From: Robiginitalea aestuariiviva
Lineage (GTDB): Bacteria > Bacteroidota > Bacteroidia > Flavobacteriales > Flavobacteriaceae
Reading direction: 5' to 3'
Length of the DNA: 64,000 nucleotides
Assembly: GCF_029537735.1 (NCBI RefSeq)
Contig: NZ_JARPUQ010000001.1
Coordinates: 494,965 to 558,964, forward strand
Every line of letters starts with the position of its first letter. Position 1 is the stretch's first letter. The position numbers were made by a program, and so were the translations under genes. The notes beneath the pieces are model-generated. The model had not been told where the DNA came from and made no database searches. It worked only from the letters and a program-made list of their open reading frames with translations. Below are positions 61,282 through 64,000 of the stretch, piece by piece.

Positions 61282-63270
61282 ATGAAATTTAAAAAATTTA
61301 TCAGGGAATGCCGGGAGCACAATGTCCTGAAAAACCTCTCAATTTACATCGTATCCAGTTGGGTCCTGCTGCAGGTCATCGCCCTGATCGCTGAGCCACT
61401 GGGGTTTTCCACCAAGGCCGTTGCATACGGCCTGATCCTGCTGCTTATCGGGTTCCCCCTCTACATCTACGGGGTCTGGCGTTTTCAACTGGCGCCCCAA
61501 CTTTCCCAGGCCGGGCCGGAGCCTGAAGACGGAGCCGCAACCGCTGGCAAATCCCCGAAATCCCCTTTCCAAAAACTGTATTTCTCCTTCCTCGCCATTA
61601 TTACTCTGGTCTGTACGGGAATTGTGCTGGCCCTGGTGAATCAGAACCTGGTACGGCCAGGGGTTTCCCTGCAGGCCCCTACGGGAAACAAGATTGCCGT
61701 ACTGCGTTTTGAAAACCTTACGGGGGACCCTTCCAAAAATCTTATAGGGGAAATGGCCGTAGACTGGATTATACATGGCATTACCCGCAATAAACTCGGG
61801 CAGGTGATCTCCCCGGAGATTATAGAGGATTATTCCAAAGTACTCCGGGCGAGTATGGTGCCGGATCCCTCCCAGGTGCAGGTGACCGAATACCTGAAAC
61901 CCTCCAAAATCATTGAAGGGGATTATTACCTGAGCGAGGGACGGATGCTCTTCCAGTGCTCCATCACGGACGAAGTAATGAACCGCACCCTGGTATCCTT
62001 CGAACCCGTTTCCTGCGATGCGGACACCCCCTTGGAATGTATAGAGGCCCTTAGCCAGCGTATTCTCGGTTTCTTTATCGACGAGGAACGGGCCGCCGAA
62101 AGCCTGGAGGAACACCCCCCTAAATACGAGGCTTATGAGTTATTCAGCAAGGCCAAGACCTGGTGGAATGAAGACGACCAGCAATACCTGAAACTCCTGA
62201 ACGAAGCCATTGCGGCAGATCAGGATTTTTTTGAACCCAAGGCCTTTCGGTTTATGTATTATTTCAATCGGGGAATCTATCCAACGGCAGATTCCCTGTT
62301 GCGGCAAATGAAACAGGAATCCGGCCTGTACTTTCGGCAACAAATCCTGCTGAACCTCTACGAAGCCCTGCTGGAAGGCAACCACCGCAATGCCTATAAA
62401 TACCAGGAGCAGGAATACCACATTACCCCCATGCATCTGGAGACCAATTCCAATATGATGGTCTTTTCCCTGCAGTTCACCAACCGGCCGGAGGCTATCG
62501 ACAGCCTGTACCGGGAGATCGATATGTCCGAAATGGACCTCTCCCAATGTGCTTTTTGCGTGGAGCGCTACAAGATCAAGGCGATGTCCGATATTGACCT
62601 CGGCAACGAACAAGCAGCCATCAGGTTACTGGAACCCCTGGCCCGGCAGGATGGTTTCTGGATCCTGAAAAAAATTCTCCTCAGGGCCTATGTCCGCTCC
62701 GGGCAGTGGGAAGAAGGGCGCCGCCAACTCGAAACCTGGCGCATTGTCGCCCCGGTGGATACCCAAAAGGACCTGATGCTTTTCGGGGCCAGGGAGTTCC
62801 TGAGGGAGGGGAGATCAAAGGAGGCTCGTGAAATCCTGAAGCAGGCTCTGGAGCTGCCTTTTTCGGACAATCCCGTCGATGCCTATCTGAAGGGGGAATT
62901 GCTATTTTACAATGGAAACTACCAGGAAGCCCTGCCTTATCTGGAAGAAGGATACGGGGCCGATCCTGCAGATTTCAATTACGGGGCCCTGCTGGCCATC
63001 AGCCTCGAAAAACTGGGGCGGGCTGCCGAAGCGCAGCAGCAGTTGCAACAAATGGAAAGCCTGAAGGCCCCATACCAGTATGGGGAATTGCCCTATTCCC
63101 TGGCCATGTATTACGCGGCCACAGGGCAGGTTGAAGCCTGCCTGGACCAGTTGCTAAAGGCCATTGCGGAAGGCCATTGGTACGAGACCAGTGCCTTCCA
63201 GAATGATCCGCTGCTCCGACCGGTTTACAACACCCCCGGATTTGAGGCCGTAATGAATTATTGGAAATAA
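61282..63270 (+). CDS. Membrane TolB-N-like/TPR protein
   Basis: 662 residues. Two membrane helices near the N-terminus (YIVSSWVLLQVIALIAEPL and the next, GLILLLIGFPLYIYGVW) and a third near 97-117. Then a TolB-N/FlgO-like fold (KIAVLRFENLTGDPSKNL and IIEGDYYL), as in the TPR proteins attached to adenylate cyclases and CadC-like regulators. The C-terminal half is helical TPR (EGRSKEAREILKQAL, YNGNYQEALPYLEEGY). There is no cyclase or DNA-binding domain. It precedes a caspase-like gene by 10 bases, so TPRs may dock that peptidase or its substrate. Confidence 0.8.
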   Translation: MKFKKFIRECREHNVLKNLSIYIVSSWVLLQVIALIAEPLGFSTKAVAYGLILLLIGFPLYIYGVWRFQLAPQLSQAGPEPEDGAATAGKSPKSPFQKLYFSFLAIITLVCTGIVLALVNQNLVRPGVSLQAPTGNKIAVLRFENLTGDPSKNLIGEMAVDWIIHGITRNKLGQVISPEIIEDYSKVLRASMVPDPSQVQVTEYLKPSKIIEGDYYLSEGRMLFQCSITDEVMNRTLVSFEPVSCDADTPLECIEALSQRILGFFIDEERAAESLEEHPPKYEAYELFSKAKTWWNEDDQQYLKLLNEAIAADQDFFEPKAFRFMYYFNRGIYPTADSLLRQMKQESGLYFRQQILLNLYEALLEGNHRNAYKYQEQEYHITPMHLETNSNMMVFSLQFTNRPEAIDSLYREIDMSEMDLSQCAFCVERYKIKAMSDIDLGNEQAAIRLLEPLARQDGFWILKKILLRAYVRSGQWEEGRRQLETWRIVAPVDTQKDLMLFGAREFLREGRSKEAREILKQALELPFSDNPVDAYLKGELLFYNGNYQEALPYLEEGYGADPADFNYGALLAISLEKLGRAAEAQQQLQQMESLKAPYQYGELPYSLAMYYAATGQVEACLDQLLKAIAEGHWYETSAFQNDPLLRPVYNTPGFEAVMNYWK

Positions 63271-63280
63271 ACACCCGCAT

Positions 63281-64000
63281 ATGACCCTCCTGCAAAACGC
63301 CTATGCCCTGCTGATCGGCATCTCTTATGAAGACGGCCTCGATACCATTGGAGACGCACAGGATATTGCGGCCCTGCTTCAGGACCCGGCCCTTTGCGGG
63401 TATCTCCCGGAGAACGTAATTCTGGTAACGGGCGAGCAGGCGGATCGCAACGGCATCCTGTCTGCCTTCGACCAGCTGATCGAAAGGACCGATGCCAATT
63501 CCTCCGTTTTCCTTTATTATTCCGGCCACGGCGATGTACTGGATGGGATTTTTCATTTTGTGCCCCATGGCATCGTGGCCGGTATGGAGTACGACGATTA
63601 TACTTCCGCCTGGGTAACCGCAGAGGATATCCGGGACAAAATTGACCGCCTGCAAACCCGCAGGCTGATCTTCTTTATGGATTGCTGCCACGCCACCGGA
63701 ATGGCCGTTGGCGGTTTCAGCCCGCGCCTGGGTCCTGGACAGCCGGAGGAAGCCCCCCAGGCTGCTTTCGACAAACTGGAAGGCCTGGCCCAAAAGGTAG
63801 ATAACGAACGCGGGATATCCGTGATAGCCTCCTGTAAGGAAGAACAGGAATCCTACCAGCTGGACGGAGACCGCAACAGCTTGTTCACCAAGCACCTGCT
63901 GCTGGCTCTGAAGGGGGAACACCTGGAACAGGTCCGGGATCCCTACGTCCGGATCCTGGAGGTGGCCGGGTACCTCTTGCGCGTTATCCCAGAAACCATT
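63281..64000 (+). CDS. Caspase-like peptidase (3'-truncated by window edge)
   Basis: The frame is open from the ATG at 63281 to the window end, 240 residues. The p20-type caspase fold is complete: NAYALLIGISY at the start, the catalytic His83 in YYSGHGD and the catalytic Cys136 in FFMDCCHATG, followed by ISVIASCKEEQESYQ and SLFTKHLLLAL. Clan CD peptidases of this kind (metacaspase/C14-like) cleave after basic or acidic residues and act in bacterial suicide defence. Ten bases after the membrane TPR gene, so co-expressed. Any C-terminal partner domain is beyond the window. Confidence 0.88.
   Translation, partial: MTLLQNAYALLIGISYEDGLDTIGDAQDIAALLQDPALCGYLPENVILVTGEQADRNGILSAFDQLIERTDANSSVFLYYSGHGDVLDGIFHFVPHGIVAGMEYDDYTSAWVTAEDIRDKIDRLQTRRLIFFMDCCHATGMAVGGFSPRLGPGQPEEAPQAAFDKLEGLAQKVDNERGISVIASCKEEQESYQLDGDRNSLFTKHLLLALKGEHLEQVRDPYVRILEVAGYLLRVIPETI

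Overview
The window looks like the chromosome of a GC-rich, probably marine member of the Flavobacteriaceae (Bacteroidota). The evidence is taxon-typical gene content: a DnaQ exonuclease fused to DnaE, an S16 protein with a long Ala/Glu tail, DUF6090 and DUF2383 proteins, Tat-exported Gfo/Idh/MocA oxidoreductases, isoquinoline-oxidoreductase-like molybdoenzymes and sulfatases. Several genes are preceded by the Bacteroidota -7 element TAnnTTTG. A Robiginitalea-like genus would fit the base composition, but that is inference. No insertion sequence, prophage, CRISPR array or rRNA operon was found. No gene-free stretch exceeds about 280 bp; the longest are 29153-29432, 22241-22516, 55150-55421 and 32228-32467.

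Layout. 1-7.8 kb: end of a cbb3-oxidase-type cluster (partial FixH, TauE/SafE-like protein), then a vanadium-haloperoxidase-like lipoprotein, a CoA-transferase/hydrolase and a Tat-exported oxidoreductase, with hemN and a universal stress protein on the opposite strand. 7.9-11.3 kb: a GH109-type enzyme divergent from a sugar nucleotidyltransferase and a NahK-like kinase, which together look like amino-sugar salvage. 11.3-15.7 kb: glutaryl-CoA dehydrogenase, a Rieske oxygenase, an amino-acid permease and TrmN6. 15.7-21.1 kb: an exported sulfatase divergent from a large PVC-type cytochrome lipoprotein that is translationally coupled to a sugar isomerase. 21.1-28.9 kb: housekeeping genes (rpsP-rimM, DUF2383, dnaE, trxA, DUF58).

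29-33 kb: tRNA-Asp with its own promoter and terminator, a highly structured non-coding stretch, and a lower-GC islet with a small membrane protein coupled to an ABC ATPase; then a TIM-barrel isomerase, DUF6090 and CPBP proteins. 33-37 kb: M16 peptidase, a small lipoprotein and a DUF998 protein. 37-42 kb: a signalling island of two PAS histidine kinases (one with degenerate ATP-binding boxes) flanking two receiver-only regulators. 42-44 kb: AraC regulator divergent from an outer-membrane-type protein. 44-52 kb: two iorA-like and three iorB-like molybdoenzyme genes. 52-55 kb: two divergent sulfatases.

55.4-64 kb is the most unusual part. A SIR2-like/TIR fusion is followed by a membrane-anchored STAND NTPase. 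Then come, on the opposite strand, a fasciclin protein, two tandem TerB-like proteins and a tiny protein made of ten SKSGPGVK octapeptides. Last, on the forward strand, are a membrane TolB-N/TPR protein and a caspase-like peptidase cut by the window edge. TIR, SIR2, STAND, TerB and caspase modules are known parts of bacterial conflict and regulated-cell-death systems, so this stretch is a candidate NAD+-depleting/proteolytic immune or stress locus. That role is inferred from domains, not shown.
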